NCBI GenBank assembly: GCA_903909815.1
Contig: CAIVXG010000137.1
Location: forward strand, 1 to 36,212
DNA length: 36,212 bases
Reading direction: 5' to 3'
From: an uncultured beta proteobacterium
GTDB lineage: Bacteria > Pseudomonadota > Gammaproteobacteria > Burkholderiales > Burkholderiaceae_C
Shown here: positions 16,626-26,678 of the stretch, piece after piece
How the letters are laid out: each line of letters opens with the position of its first letter
How positions within the stretch are numbered: the stretch's first letter is position 1
Program-made: the position numbers and the translations under genes
The notes under the pieces: model-generated
Told to the model about the DNA's origin: nothing
Seen by the model: only the letters and a program-made list of their open reading frames with translations
Database searches by the model: none

Positions 16626-17552
16626 CTATCGCCCCTTGGCGGCCACAGGCGCAGCCGTGTCGGAGCTGCCCTGCACCAACTCCTGCAGCAGGCGCAGCAC
16701 CTGGCGCCCCAGTGTGGTGGCGGGCTTGTGCGCCGACACGGCCAGGAACAGGGTGCTGGTCAGAGTCGGCTTGACCAAGGGGCGCAGGCAGAAGGCCTCG
16801 GGTCGTCCCGACGCGGCGAGCGCCGTCTGCGCCAGCACGCCGTAGCCGTGGCCTGCGGCCACCAGTTCCAATATCGATTGCACGCTGGATACCTCCAGCG
16901 TCACGTTCAGTTTGAGCCCTGACAGCGCCGCCTGCGTCTCCAGCAAACGCCGCATGGAATGGGTGCGCTCCGGCAGGATCAAGGGGTAATCGGCGAGTTC
17001 TGCCAAGCTCAGTGGTTTGACCTTGGCCGTGCGCCCCAGCGCGGGCCCCACCAGTCCGAGGGCTTCGTCCAGCACCGGTATCACCTCGATGGCGGGATTC
17101 GGTTCGGGGTTGTGGATCAGCGCAATTTCGACACGACCGGTGGCGACCCACTCGGTCAGATGCGCCGACAGACCCTCGACGATGGTCAGCCGCGCCTGGG
17201 GGAATTGACGCCGAAACGCGTCCACCAGCGGCAGCGTCAGGCGCCGCCCCATGCTGGGCGGCAGGCCGATCACGATGCGCCCGGACGGCACGTTGCGCGC
17301 GGCCTCGATCTCCTCGGTGACACGCGCCACCAGCTGCAGAATCCCCACGCTGTGGTCAAACAAGCGCTGCCCCATTTCGGTCAGCACCACGCCGCGGCCG
17401 TTGCGCGTGAGCAGGGTCACGTGCAAGTCGGTTTCCAGCAGCCGCACCTGCCTGGAGAGCGCCGGTTGCGCGATGTTCAGAATTGGTGCGGCCTTGCTGA
17501 AACTGCCCAGTTCGGCGACGCGCACAAAGTATTCGAGCTGTTTGAGATTCAC
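16626..17552 (-). CDS. LysR-family transcriptional regulator
   Basis: A 308-residue LysR regulator. The winged helix-turn-helix is at the N-terminus (QLEYFVRVAELGSFSKAAPI and QPALSRQVRLLETDL). The periplasmic-binding-protein-like effector domain follows from about residue 90 (GRIVIGLPPSMGRRLTLPLV). GTG 17552 is chosen because it gives the canonical start and has GGGGTG upstream; the open frame extends upstream without family similarity. It is divergent from dusC across 180 bases. No adjacent metabolic operon is an obvious target, so its effector cannot be inferred. It may act on its own promoter region as is usual for the family. Its 3' end adjoins the DUF4863-like remnant, so it may have been brought next to the box cluster by the same rearrangement. 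Confidence 0.9.
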   Translation of the reverse strand: MNLKQLEYFVRVAELGSFSKAAPILNIAQPALSRQVRLLETDLHVTLLTRNGRGVVLTEMGQRLFDHSVGILQLVARVTEEIEAARNVPSGRIVIGLPPSMGRRLTLPLVDAFRRQFPQARLTIVEGLSAHLTEWVATGRVEIALIHNPEPNPAIEVIPVLDEALGLVGPALGRTAKVKPLSLAELADYPLILPERTHSMRRLLETQAALSGLKLNVTLEVSSVQSILELVAAGHGYGVLAQTALAASGRPEAFCLRPLVKPTLTSTLFLAVSAHKPATTLGRQVLRLLQELVQGSSDTAAPVAAKGR

Positions 17553-17732
17553 GCTTTGGCACCCCTGGCAACGCCCATGACCGCAGCGTGCGGCGGGTCG
17601 TGCTGGCACATTATCCTCAGCGCTGCAGCCACGCGCCCAAATAACCGATTCGTGGGGCCAAAGCGGATGCGTTTTTCTGAGACACTGGGGTTTTCGCGCA
17701 GATATCTCCCTGCTGCGCTACATCACCTTGAC

Positions 17733-18707
17733 ATGACTATTCTGCTAGCGCCCATGGAGGGCTTGCTCGACTTTGTGCTGCGCGACATCCTGACTCGCGT
17801 CGGCGGCGTGGACCGCTGCGTGTCGGAGTTCATCCGCATCACCAACACGCTGCTGCCGGAGCGCGCCTTCGTCCGCGTCATACCCGAATTGCTCCACGGC
17901 GGGCGTACCTTCGCCGGCGTGCCCGTGCGCGCGCAATTGCTGGGCTCGGACCCTGTCTGCCTGGCCGAAAACGCGGCGCGCCTGGCGGCGCTGGGGCCGC
18001 ACGGTATCGACCTGAACTTTGGCTGCCCGGCCAAGGTGGTGAACCGGCACGGCGGCGGCGCGGCCCTGCTGGACGAGCCCGAACTTCTACTGAAAATCGT
18101 GGCCGCCGTGCGCCGCGCGGTGCCGCCCCACATGCCGGTTTCGGCCAAGATGCGCCTGGGCGTGCACGACGATGCGCGCGCCGTGGAATGCGCGCTGGCA
18201 CTTGTGGCTGGCGGCGCCGATGAACTGGTGGTGCATGCCCGCACCAAAGCCCATGCCTACCGACCTCCCGCCTACTGGGAGCGCATCGCCGACATCCGCG
18301 CGGCCGTGCACATCCCGGTGGTGGCCAATGGTGAAATCTGGAACGTGCAGGACGCGCTGCGCTGCCGCCAACTGTCGGGGTGCGACCTGCTGATGCTGGG
18401 CCGCGGCATGGTGGTCGACCCGGGGCTGGCGCTGGCGATTCGGGGCGCCAGTGCAGGTCATGCATCCCCTGCCGTGGTGACTTGGCAGACACTGCTGCCG
18501 CTCATCAACGACTTCTGGCAGCTGGTGCGCGCGCGCCTGGAGCGGCGCCAGCAGGCCGGACGCCTCAAGCAGTGGCTGAACTTCTTGCGCCGGCGCTACC
18601 CGCAAGCTGAAGTTGCATATCAGGCGCTGAAGACCGTGAACGACGCGGCTGTCATTGATGCATGGCTGGCGGCGCAGCAGGATGTCAGGTTTCCTTCGAT
18701 ATCTTGA
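17733..18707 (+). CDS. dusC: tRNA-dihydrouridine(16) synthase DusC
   Basis: A 324-residue flavoenzyme that reduces uridine to dihydrouridine in tRNA. The N-terminus LLAPMEGLLDFVLRDILT is close to DusC, which modifies position 16. The catalytic cysteine is Cys98 in NFGCPAKVVNRHGGGAALL. FMN-binding segments include VSAKMRLG, LVVHARTK and VVANGEIW. ATG 17733 gives the canonical DusC start; another Met upstream in frame would add about 22 unconserved residues. Its 3' end overlaps the convergent apbC gene by 23 bases (18685-18707). Confidence 0.92.
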   Translation: MTILLAPMEGLLDFVLRDILTRVGGVDRCVSEFIRITNTLLPERAFVRVIPELLHGGRTFAGVPVRAQLLGSDPVCLAENAARLAALGPHGIDLNFGCPAKVVNRHGGGAALLDEPELLLKIVAAVRRAVPPHMPVSAKMRLGVHDDARAVECALALVAGGADELVVHARTKAHAYRPPAYWERIADIRAAVHIPVVANGEIWNVQDALRCRQLSGCDLLMLGRGMVVDPGLALAIRGASAGHASPAVVTWQTLLPLINDFWQLVRARLERRQQAGRLKQWLNFLRRRYPQAEVAYQALKTVNDAAVIDAWLAAQQDVRFPSIS

Positions 18708-19776
18708 TGCTCGGGAACTTGGACGAAAAGTCCTTGTTCTTCGCCGCAATGGACACCGCCACCTGGCGCGCCACTGCCTTGTAGATGCCGGCGACTTCGC
18801 CGTCGGGGTCGGCCACCACGGTGGGGCGGCCGGAGTCGGCCTGCATGCGGATCTGGATGTCCAGCGGCAGCGCGCCCAGATAGTCCATGCTGTATTCGGC
18901 CGCCATCTTCTTGCCGCCTTCCGATCCAAAGATGTGCTCGACGTGGCCACACTGACTACACACGTGCACCGCCATGTTCTCCACGATGCCCAGAATCGGC
19001 ACCCCCACCTTCTCAAACATCTTGATACCCTTGCGCGCATCCAGCAGCGCGATGTCCTGGGGCGTGGTGACGATCACGGCGCCGGTCATGGGCACGCGCT
19101 GGCTCAGCGTGAGCTGGATGTCGCCGGTGCCAGGCGGCATGTCCACGATCAGGTAGTCCAGGTCCTTCCAGTTGGTCTGGCGCAGCAACTGCTCCAGCGC
19201 CTGCGTGGCCATGGGGCCGCGCCAGATCATGGCTTCGTCCTGCGCCACCAGGAAGCCAATCGACATGACCTGCACGCCGTAGTTCTCCATCGGCTCCATA
19301 TTGGTGCCGTCCAGACTTTCGGGCCGACCTTCAATGCCCATCATCATGGGCAGGCTGGGTCCGTAGATGTCGGCGTCCAGCAATCCCACGCTGGCGCCCT
19401 CAGCGGCCAGCGCCAGCGCCAGATTCACGGCCGTGGTGCTCTTGCCCACACCGCCCTTGCCCGAGGCCACGGCCACAATGTTCTTCACGCGCGGCAACAG
19501 CGCCACGCCGCGCTGCACCGAATGCGCCGTGATCTTGCTGCTGACGTTGACGGAGACGTTTTGCACGCCGGCCACACTTCGTGCCGCATCGATCAAGGCC
19601 TTGCGAAAACCGGGAATCTGGCTCTTGGCTGGGTAGCCCAGCTCCACGTCAAAAGCCACATCGCCATCGGTCACGGCGAGGTTGCGAACGGCTTTGCTCG
19701 ACACAAAGTCGAGTCCGGTGTTGGAGTCGATCACGCTCTTGAGCGCGTCGCTGATGGCCTGTGCTGTGACTGTCAT
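18685..19776 (-). CDS. apbC: Iron-sulfur cluster carrier protein ApbC/Mrp
   Basis: A 363-residue Mrp/NBP35-family P-loop ATPase that binds and delivers [4Fe-4S] clusters to apoproteins. Residues about 5-85 are the MIP18/DUF59-like N-terminal domain. The deviant Walker A motif GKGGVGKST is at 106-114. The switch region includes DADIYGPS and IVDMPPGTGD. The cluster-binding CxxC is Cys273-Cys276 (HVCSQCGH). AGGA precedes the ATG. The window's many FeS proteins (BoxA and the Ehr small subunit) are possible clients, but the gene is a general housekeeping function and stands alone. Its end overlaps dusC tail-to-tail. Confidence 0.95.
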   Translation of the reverse strand: MTVTAQAISDALKSVIDSNTGLDFVSSKAVRNLAVTDGDVAFDVELGYPAKSQIPGFRKALIDAARSVAGVQNVSVNVSSKITAHSVQRGVALLPRVKNIVAVASGKGGVGKSTTAVNLALALAAEGASVGLLDADIYGPSLPMMMGIEGRPESLDGTNMEPMENYGVQVMSIGFLVAQDEAMIWRGPMATQALEQLLRQTNWKDLDYLIVDMPPGTGDIQLTLSQRVPMTGAVIVTTPQDIALLDARKGIKMFEKVGVPILGIVENMAVHVCSQCGHVEHIFGSEGGKKMAAEYSMDYLGALPLDIQIRMQADSGRPTVVADPDGEVAGIYKAVARQVAVSIAAKNKDFSSKFPSIKISKET

Positions 19777-19806
19777 GAATGTCCTAAACGGGTTGAAGAC
19801 AGAGCT

Positions 19807-19907
19807 GGGTTATTGGGGTCAGGTCCGAAATTCGCCGAACCGTCGGTTCGATCTTCAGAGGCGGCGCAAAGCGTCGCAGCGAAATTGGTGTCTGACCCCA
19901 ATAACCC
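19807..19907. repeat. Inverted-repeat element with perfect 16-bp ends
   Basis: GGGTTATTGGGGTCAG at 19807-19822 is matched exactly in reverse complement at 19892-19907. The arms continue imperfectly inward (CCGAAATTCGCC against GCGAAATT). The element lies in the 273-base gap between apbC and the patatin gene. A TTGGGGTCAG-type core recurs in betaproteobacterial intergenic REP-like sequences, in my recollection often linked to Y1-type REP-associated transposases. None is encoded here. Confidence 0.75.
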
Positions 19908-20049
19908 CTGTCCGCAAAATATCAGAGAGGGTTGAGGACCGAGTTTAGCGAACCCGGCTTTGACCTTGCCAATCCGGGCGAATCGGGGTTTACCCATAGA
20001 CGCCGAAGCCCTGTCACCCAGGCTTTTGCGGTTCTAATGAGAACACCCG

Positions 20050-21303
20050 ATGCCAATGAGTACCGCCGACAAAATTCCACCCATCGTTGAGACCGAGCGC
20101 GCCGGCCTGCTGCTCACCGGCGGCGGCGCGCGCGCCGCCTATCAGGTGGGCGTGCTCGAAGCCATCGCCGACCTGCGCAAGGCCTGCGGCGCGCAGGACA
20201 CGGGCAATCCCTTTCCCATCATCACTGGCACCTCGGCCGGCGCCATTAACGCCGCGGCCCTGGCCTGCGGCGCGGATGATTTCGATGCGGCGGTGCGGCG
20301 CATCGTGAGCGTCTGGAAAAACTTCCGTGCTGACCAGGTCTATCGCTCCGACTCGCTCAGCGTGATGCGCAGCGGTGCCCGCTGGCTCACGCTGCTGTCG
20401 ATTGGCTGGGTGGTGGCCAAGTGGCGCCGCGTGCGCCCGCGCTCGCTGCTGGACAACTCGCCCCTGTCGGAGCTGCTGGAGAAGATGGTGCCTCTGGAAC
20501 GGCTGCCCGAGCTGATCCAGCAAGGGCATATCCAGGCGCTGGCGATCACGGCATCGAGCTACAGCTCGGGCGAACACGTGACCTTTTTTGAAGGCGCCTC
20601 CCACCTCAAGCCTTGGGTGCGGTCCCAGCGCTTCGGCGTACGCGGTCGCATCACCATCGAGCATCTGCTGGCCTCATCCGCCATCCCGTTTGTCTTTCCC
20701 GCCATGCCCTTGCAACTGGAAGGGCGCGCCGAATACTTTGGCGACGGCTCCATGCGCCAGTCGGCACCGATAGCGGGTGCGATTCACCTGGGCTCACGGC
20801 GCGTGCTGGTGGTGGGCGCCGGGCGCATGAACGAGCCCAAGGGCAATGCCGCGCCGCAAACCGTCAACCACTACCCTTCGCTGGCCCAGATTGCCGGTCA
20901 CGCTTTGGCCAATATCTTTCTGGATGCGCTGGCAGTGGACGTGGAGCGCATGCGCCGCATCAATCGCACGCTCTCGCTCATACCGCTTGACGCGCAGCAC
21001 TCCAGCCCATTGCGCCCGATCGAACTGCTGGTGATCTCACCGTCGAAACGCCTGGACGAAATGGCGGCCCGTCACATCGCCCTGTTGCCGGTGGCCGTGC
21101 GCACCATGCTCGGTGGTTTGGGCGTCTCCAGCCAGGCTTCCGATGTCAAGGGTGCAGCGCTGGCGAGTTACCTGCTGTTCGAGTCGGGCTACACGCAAGA
21201 ACTCATGGCCCTGGGCTATGCCGACGCGCTCGCACAGAGTGACGAGGTCCGAAATTTCTTTGGCTGGTACCAGCCGCCGGAGCCATTCGAGCGTGAAGCA
21301 TGA
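20050..21303 (+). CDS. Patatin-like phospholipase
   Basis: A 417-residue protein with the patatin Ser-Asp dyad. The oxyanion loop is GGGARAAYQVGVLEAI (24-39), the nucleophile Ser62 lies in ITGTSAGAINAAAL, and Asp232 in YFGDGSMRQSAP replaces the usual DGG with DGS. It should hydrolyse acyl esters of phospholipids or neutral lipids. No signal peptide is seen and there is no beta-barrel extension, so it is predicted to act inside the cell or at the inner membrane. A hydrophobic stretch near residue 115-125 (LTLLSIGWVVAKW) could help membrane contact. A second Met at codon 3 is an alternative start. The gene stands alone, downstream of a palindromic repeat, and its substrate cannot be deduced. 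Confidence 0.9.
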   Translation: MPMSTADKIPPIVETERAGLLLTGGGARAAYQVGVLEAIADLRKACGAQDTGNPFPIITGTSAGAINAAALACGADDFDAAVRRIVSVWKNFRADQVYRSDSLSVMRSGARWLTLLSIGWVVAKWRRVRPRSLLDNSPLSELLEKMVPLERLPELIQQGHIQALAITASSYSSGEHVTFFEGASHLKPWVRSQRFGVRGRITIEHLLASSAIPFVFPAMPLQLEGRAEYFGDGSMRQSAPIAGAIHLGSRRVLVVGAGRMNEPKGNAAPQTVNHYPSLAQIAGHALANIFLDALAVDVERMRRINRTLSLIPLDAQHSSPLRPIELLVISPSKRLDEMAARHIALLPVAVRTMLGGLGVSSQASDVKGAALASYLLFESGYTQELMALGYADALAQSDEVRNFFGWYQPPEPFEREA

Positions 21304-21495
21304 GGCCTCTTGCCTCAACGGCTTGATTCACGGCACTGAGATTGCTTCGAAGTAGCAGGAGAAAGTGCGCCGATCCGGGCAACGGCAGAATGCCCGTTTC
21401 AAGCGTCGGGCTGGTTCCCTCACAATACCGGCAAATCGATGCGCCATGGCCCGAATGCAAAGCCACCGTCTAACAAGTAGAAATCGTAAATCAGC

Positions 21496-22215
21496 ATGCA
21501 TGACATTTTGAAATTCCCTGATTTCGCCACCACGGCCGAGATTCTGTTCAAGGTCACTCCTCAGACCGTTGGCATAGGCGACCTCAATTTACGCACCGAG
21601 GACATCGTTTCAGTGCAAATTGAAACCGAGTCGCCAACGCTGGAGCTGTCCGCACCGGAATACCCGGCACCGCGGCCCCAGGTGGATTACAAGATAGCGG
21701 TGTTCGTCATCATCGCCATGCTGTCAATCGCTGGCTGGATTGCCAATGGTGCATCGGCACCGGTGATGATGGGGTTTGTCTTTGCCACTGCAGGTTTTGT
21801 GCTGGCCACAATCTATGTGGCGGTTGAAAACAGCCTCTTCGAACACAAGTTCTTCAAATGGTCCGTGATTCAAAAACGACTGGGGGAGTGCAAATCGATA
21901 TTGGAATTCATGAAGAAGAATCCTCCCACGATCTATCGCCTTGTCATTCACACCCAAGCCGGTAAGACCGCCGCGCTCACCACCCTGAACAACCGGGCTG
22001 CATTGAACCTGATGGACACTATCGCCAAGACCATCGATGCGCAAAAGTCAGCACCATTGGTCAGCGGCGCAGCAACTCAATCCAAGTCCGGCAAAGTGAG
22101 CGTCATCAAGCTCGGAGAGGAGTCCATCAATGCCATCTTCCTGCGCTACTGCAAGACCTGCATGGCAGACTCCGAGAAGGAGCTGACGCAAGCTGTGAAA
22201 AATTATGAGCACTGA
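21496..22215 (+). CDS. Unknown two-helix membrane protein (DUF6232-like layout)
   Basis: A 239-residue protein that I do not recognise with certainty. The N-terminal 60 residues are predicted beta-rich (VTPQTVGIGDLNLRTEDIVSV). Two transmembrane helices follow at about 66-84 and 89-110. A cytosolic part then contains TIYRLVIHTQAGKTAALT, and the tail includes a Cys pair (RYCKTCMAD). This layout of a small domain, a helical hairpin and a second small domain resembles DUF6232 proteins, but the similarity is weak. Base composition is clearly lower in GC than neighbouring genes and codon use is less biased, which suggests recent acquisition or relaxed expression. It is a single-gene unit between the patatin gene and the icd terminator. 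Confidence 0.75.
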   Translation: MHDILKFPDFATTAEILFKVTPQTVGIGDLNLRTEDIVSVQIETESPTLELSAPEYPAPRPQVDYKIAVFVIIAMLSIAGWIANGASAPVMMGFVFATAGFVLATIYVAVENSLFEHKFFKWSVIQKRLGECKSILEFMKKNPPTIYRLVIHTQAGKTAALTTLNNRAALNLMDTIAKTIDAQKSAPLVSGAATQSKSGKVSVIKLGEESINAIFLRYCKTCMADSEKELTQAVKNYEH

Positions 22216-22256
22216 TTTTATTCGGGCCATCCCGAACTGGCGTCCTAAGCAGTCAT

Positions 22257-22294
22257 AAAAAAATGGTCGGGCATTCCGCCTGGAATGCCCGACC
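22257..22294 (-). terminator. Rho-independent terminator of icd
   Basis: A perfect 13-base-pair stem (GGTCGGGCATTCC, 4-base loop, GGAATGCCCGACC; 22265-22294) is followed on the minus strand by a run of seven T (22257-22263). It lies 16 bases beyond the icd stop, so it serves icd. The opposite-strand gene ending at 22215 reads toward it but lacks a T-run on that side. Confidence 0.9.
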
Positions 22295-22310
22295 GCTTGT
22301 GCATTGAAAC

Positions 22311-24548
<2,238 letters not shown>

Positions 24549-24636
24549 GTCGATCCTCTTTCAAGTTGGGTTGGGCAGCAACTGCTGACTGTATTCGATA
24601 GGAACCGGCCTGGCCGGGCTTTGCCGCGGAATTAAC

Positions 24637-24650
24637 TTGATCGACATCAA
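24637..24650. promoter_or_regulatory. FNR/Anr/Dnr-type binding site (TTGAT-N4-ATCAA)
   Basis: TTGATCGACATCAA is a perfect match to the consensus of the CRP/FNR family and is fully symmetric in its arms. It is centred about 95 bases from the icd start codon and about 67 from the aminotransferase start, so it could serve either divergent gene. A GAATAC or TATCGA -10 candidate on the icd side (near 24591-24600) would put it near -56 to -60. Confidence 0.65.
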
Positions 24651-24710
24651 AGAGTGGGCGATGCAGCCGGCGCTCTGTCAGGATAGTTAAAGCCTTCGTA
24701 GAATGGCCGC

Positions 24711-26174
24711 ATGACCGACTACGATGAATTTCTGCGCAGCCACCCGGCCTACGCCACGACACACGCCATCGACACCCTGCGCGCGGCTGACTACGCCCGC
24801 CTGGAGGCACAGGATCAGGTCTACCTGGACTTCACCGGTGGCGGCTTGCACGCGGCCTCTCAGGTGCAGCAGCACGCGCTGCTGCTGAGCGAGCAGGTGT
24901 TGGGCAATCCGCATTCCGTGAACCCCAGCTCGATGGAGATGACGCGCCGGGTGGAGAGTGCGCGCGCCGGCGTGCTGGCGTATTTCAACGGCACCGGCGA
25001 GTACACGGCCATCTTCACGCTCAACGCCTCGGGCGCGCTCAAGCTGGTGGGCGAGTCCTATCCGTTCGCACCGGGCGCGCGCCTGCTGCTTGCCACCGAC
25101 AACCACAACTCCGTCAACGGCATCCGTGAATTCGCCCGGCACCGCGGCGCCAACGTGAGCTATGCGCCGTTGACGCGCCCGGATCTGCGGCTGGACCTGC
25201 CGGCGATGCAAGCCTTGCTGGCGCAGCGCGACGCCACGCAGCCCAACCTGCTGGCGTTTCCGGCGCAGTCCAACTTCTCTGGCGTGAAGCATCCGCTGGC
25301 ACTGGTGGCGCAAGCGCAGGCGGCCGGGTGGCAGGTGTTGCTCGACGCGGCCGCCTTTGTTCCCACGAACCGGCTGGACCTGCGCGCCGTGCCGGCGGAC
25401 TTTGTGGCGATGTCCTTCTACAAGATGTTTGGCTACCCCACGGGCGTGGGCTGCCTGCTGGTGCGCAACGACGCGCTCAAGACGCTGCGCCGTCCCTGGT
25501 TTGGCGGCGGCACCGTCAACTTCGCCACGGTGCAGGGCCAAATGCACGTGCTCTCCGGTGGCGAGGCCGGCTTTGAGGACGGCACACTGAACTACCTGAG
25601 CATTCCTGCCGTGGAAATCGGCCTGAACCACCTGCAACAGGTGGGAATGGAGACGATTCAAACGCGCGTGCACTGCCTCACCGACTGGCTCATCACCACG
25701 CTGTTGGCGCTGCAGCACAGCAACGGCCGCCCGCTCGTGCGCCTGTACGGCCCGGCCAACATGAAGGAGCGCGGCGGCACCGTCACCATGAATTTCTACG
25801 ACCCCAAGGGCCACCTGCTGGACTATCGTCGCATCGAGGAGTTGGCGTCGCTGGAACGCATCTCGCTGCGCACCGGCTGCTTTTGCAACCCGGGTGCGGG
25901 CGAGACGGCGGAGGACCTGAGCGAGGACGACATGTGCGCGGGCATCGCGGACATCGGCCCCGAGATCAACCTGCAGCGTTTCCTGCACGCCATGCAGCAG
26001 CGCGGCGGCAAAAGCGCAGGTGCGATTCGCGTCTCCACCGGCATCGCCAGCAACTTTGCAGACGTGCAGCGCTTCGTGCGCTTTGCCGCAGGCTTCAAGG
26101 ACCAGACCGCACTCACCGTGGGCACGGTGTCGTTTGACATCGCGTCGTGCCGCGTCGTGCGCGACGGCGGCTGA
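24711..26174 (+). CDS. Class V aminotransferase-fold PLP enzyme resembling the MOCOS N-terminal domain
   Basis: A 487-residue PLP enzyme of the cysteine desulfurase/aminotransferase class V fold. Lys238 in MSFYKMFGYPTG should form the Schiff base, and Asp212 in LLDAAAF should contact the cofactor nitrogen. His132 in DNHNSVNG is the stacking residue position. The segment RTGCFCNPGAGE (Cys390 and Cys392) is shared with molybdenum cofactor sulfurases, in which that cysteine carries the persulfide. The C-terminal MOSC domain of eukaryotic MOCOS is absent. Its role may therefore be sulfur transfer, but the acceptor is unknown. It is divergent from icd, sharing a region with an FNR-type site, and convergent with the DUF1330 gene 10 bases away. 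Confidence 0.85.
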   Translation: MTDYDEFLRSHPAYATTHAIDTLRAADYARLEAQDQVYLDFTGGGLHAASQVQQHALLLSEQVLGNPHSVNPSSMEMTRRVESARAGVLAYFNGTGEYTAIFTLNASGALKLVGESYPFAPGARLLLATDNHNSVNGIREFARHRGANVSYAPLTRPDLRLDLPAMQALLAQRDATQPNLLAFPAQSNFSGVKHPLALVAQAQAAGWQVLLDAAAFVPTNRLDLRAVPADFVAMSFYKMFGYPTGVGCLLVRNDALKTLRRPWFGGGTVNFATVQGQMHVLSGGEAGFEDGTLNYLSIPAVEIGLNHLQQVGMETIQTRVHCLTDWLITTLLALQHSNGRPLVRLYGPANMKERGGTVTMNFYDPKGHLLDYRRIEELASLERISLRTGCFCNPGAGETAEDLSEDDMCAGIADIGPEINLQRFLHAMQQRGGKSAGAIRVSTGIASNFADVQRFVRFAAGFKDQTALTVGTVSFDIASCRVVRDGG

Positions 26175-26184
26175 ACCTTGCGGG

Positions 26185-26478
26185 CTAGGGCAACATGCCT
26201 TCGATGGCCAACAGCGTGCCCGTTGCCGCGCGCTGGCGGATGGCCCTGGCGCCGCGGTACTCGGGCGAATCATAAAAGGCCTTGAGCGCGGCCATGTCCG
26301 CAAATTCCAGAATCACCTGGCGCACCGTCTTGCCCTCGCCCTCCAGCACCTCGACCGCGCCACCCCGAACCAGATAGCGTCCACCGTGGGCGGCAATCAT
26401 GGCCGGAACGATGGCGCGGTATTGCTCGTACAGCACGGGGTCATGAACTTCAATGTTGCCGTAGATGTAGGCGGTCAT
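26185..26478 (-). CDS. DUF1330 domain-containing protein
   Basis: A 97-residue dimeric alpha-beta barrel-type protein. The typical DUF1330 pattern is visible: AYIYGNIEVHDPVLYEQYRA, GGRYLVRGGAVEVLEG and an ILEFADMAALKAFYDSPEY segment. The start at 26478 has AGAGGA upstream; nine more residues are possible from an ATG at 26505 but the conserved domain begins at the second Met. The family has no established reaction. It stands alone between the aminotransferase (convergent) and metG (divergent). Confidence 0.85.
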   Translation of the reverse strand: MTAYIYGNIEVHDPVLYEQYRAIVPAMIAAHGGRYLVRGGAVEVLEGEGKTVRQVILEFADMAALKAFYDSPEYRGARAIRQRAATGTLLAIEGMLP

Positions 26479-26586
26479 GGGATTCCTCTTTTGAGTTGTA
26501 TTCATGCAGCGTCAGCCTGAGCGGCTGGCGCCAGTCTATCCCGTTTGCACTGAATCCGCCGCAGCCTTCGCAGGGCCGTAGGTGAC

Positions 26587-26615
26587 GGGTGCGGTCTGAC
26601 AGGTCGGGTGCGGTC
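26587..26615. repeat. Short direct repeat upstream of metG
   Basis: GGGTGCGGTC occurs at 26587-26596 and again at 26606-26615, separated by 9 bases. It lies within the 200-base gap between the DUF1330 gene and metG. It could be an operator or chance in GC-rich DNA. Confidence 0.35.
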
Positions 26616-26678
26616 GCGTCAACTGTCCCGTCGAGCCGACCTACTAAAATTGCAGCTTGTTTCTGAAAGCTGCCCCGC

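Noticed and set aside
24687-26303. An open frame of about 540 codons opposite the MOCOS-like gene
   Set aside because: No recognisable motif; the opposite strand has intact PLP and cysteine motifs.
26587-26615. CRISPR-like repeat reading of the short direct repeat
   Set aside because: Only two copies of 10 bases with a 9-base gap, far from any CRISPR repeat and spacer size.
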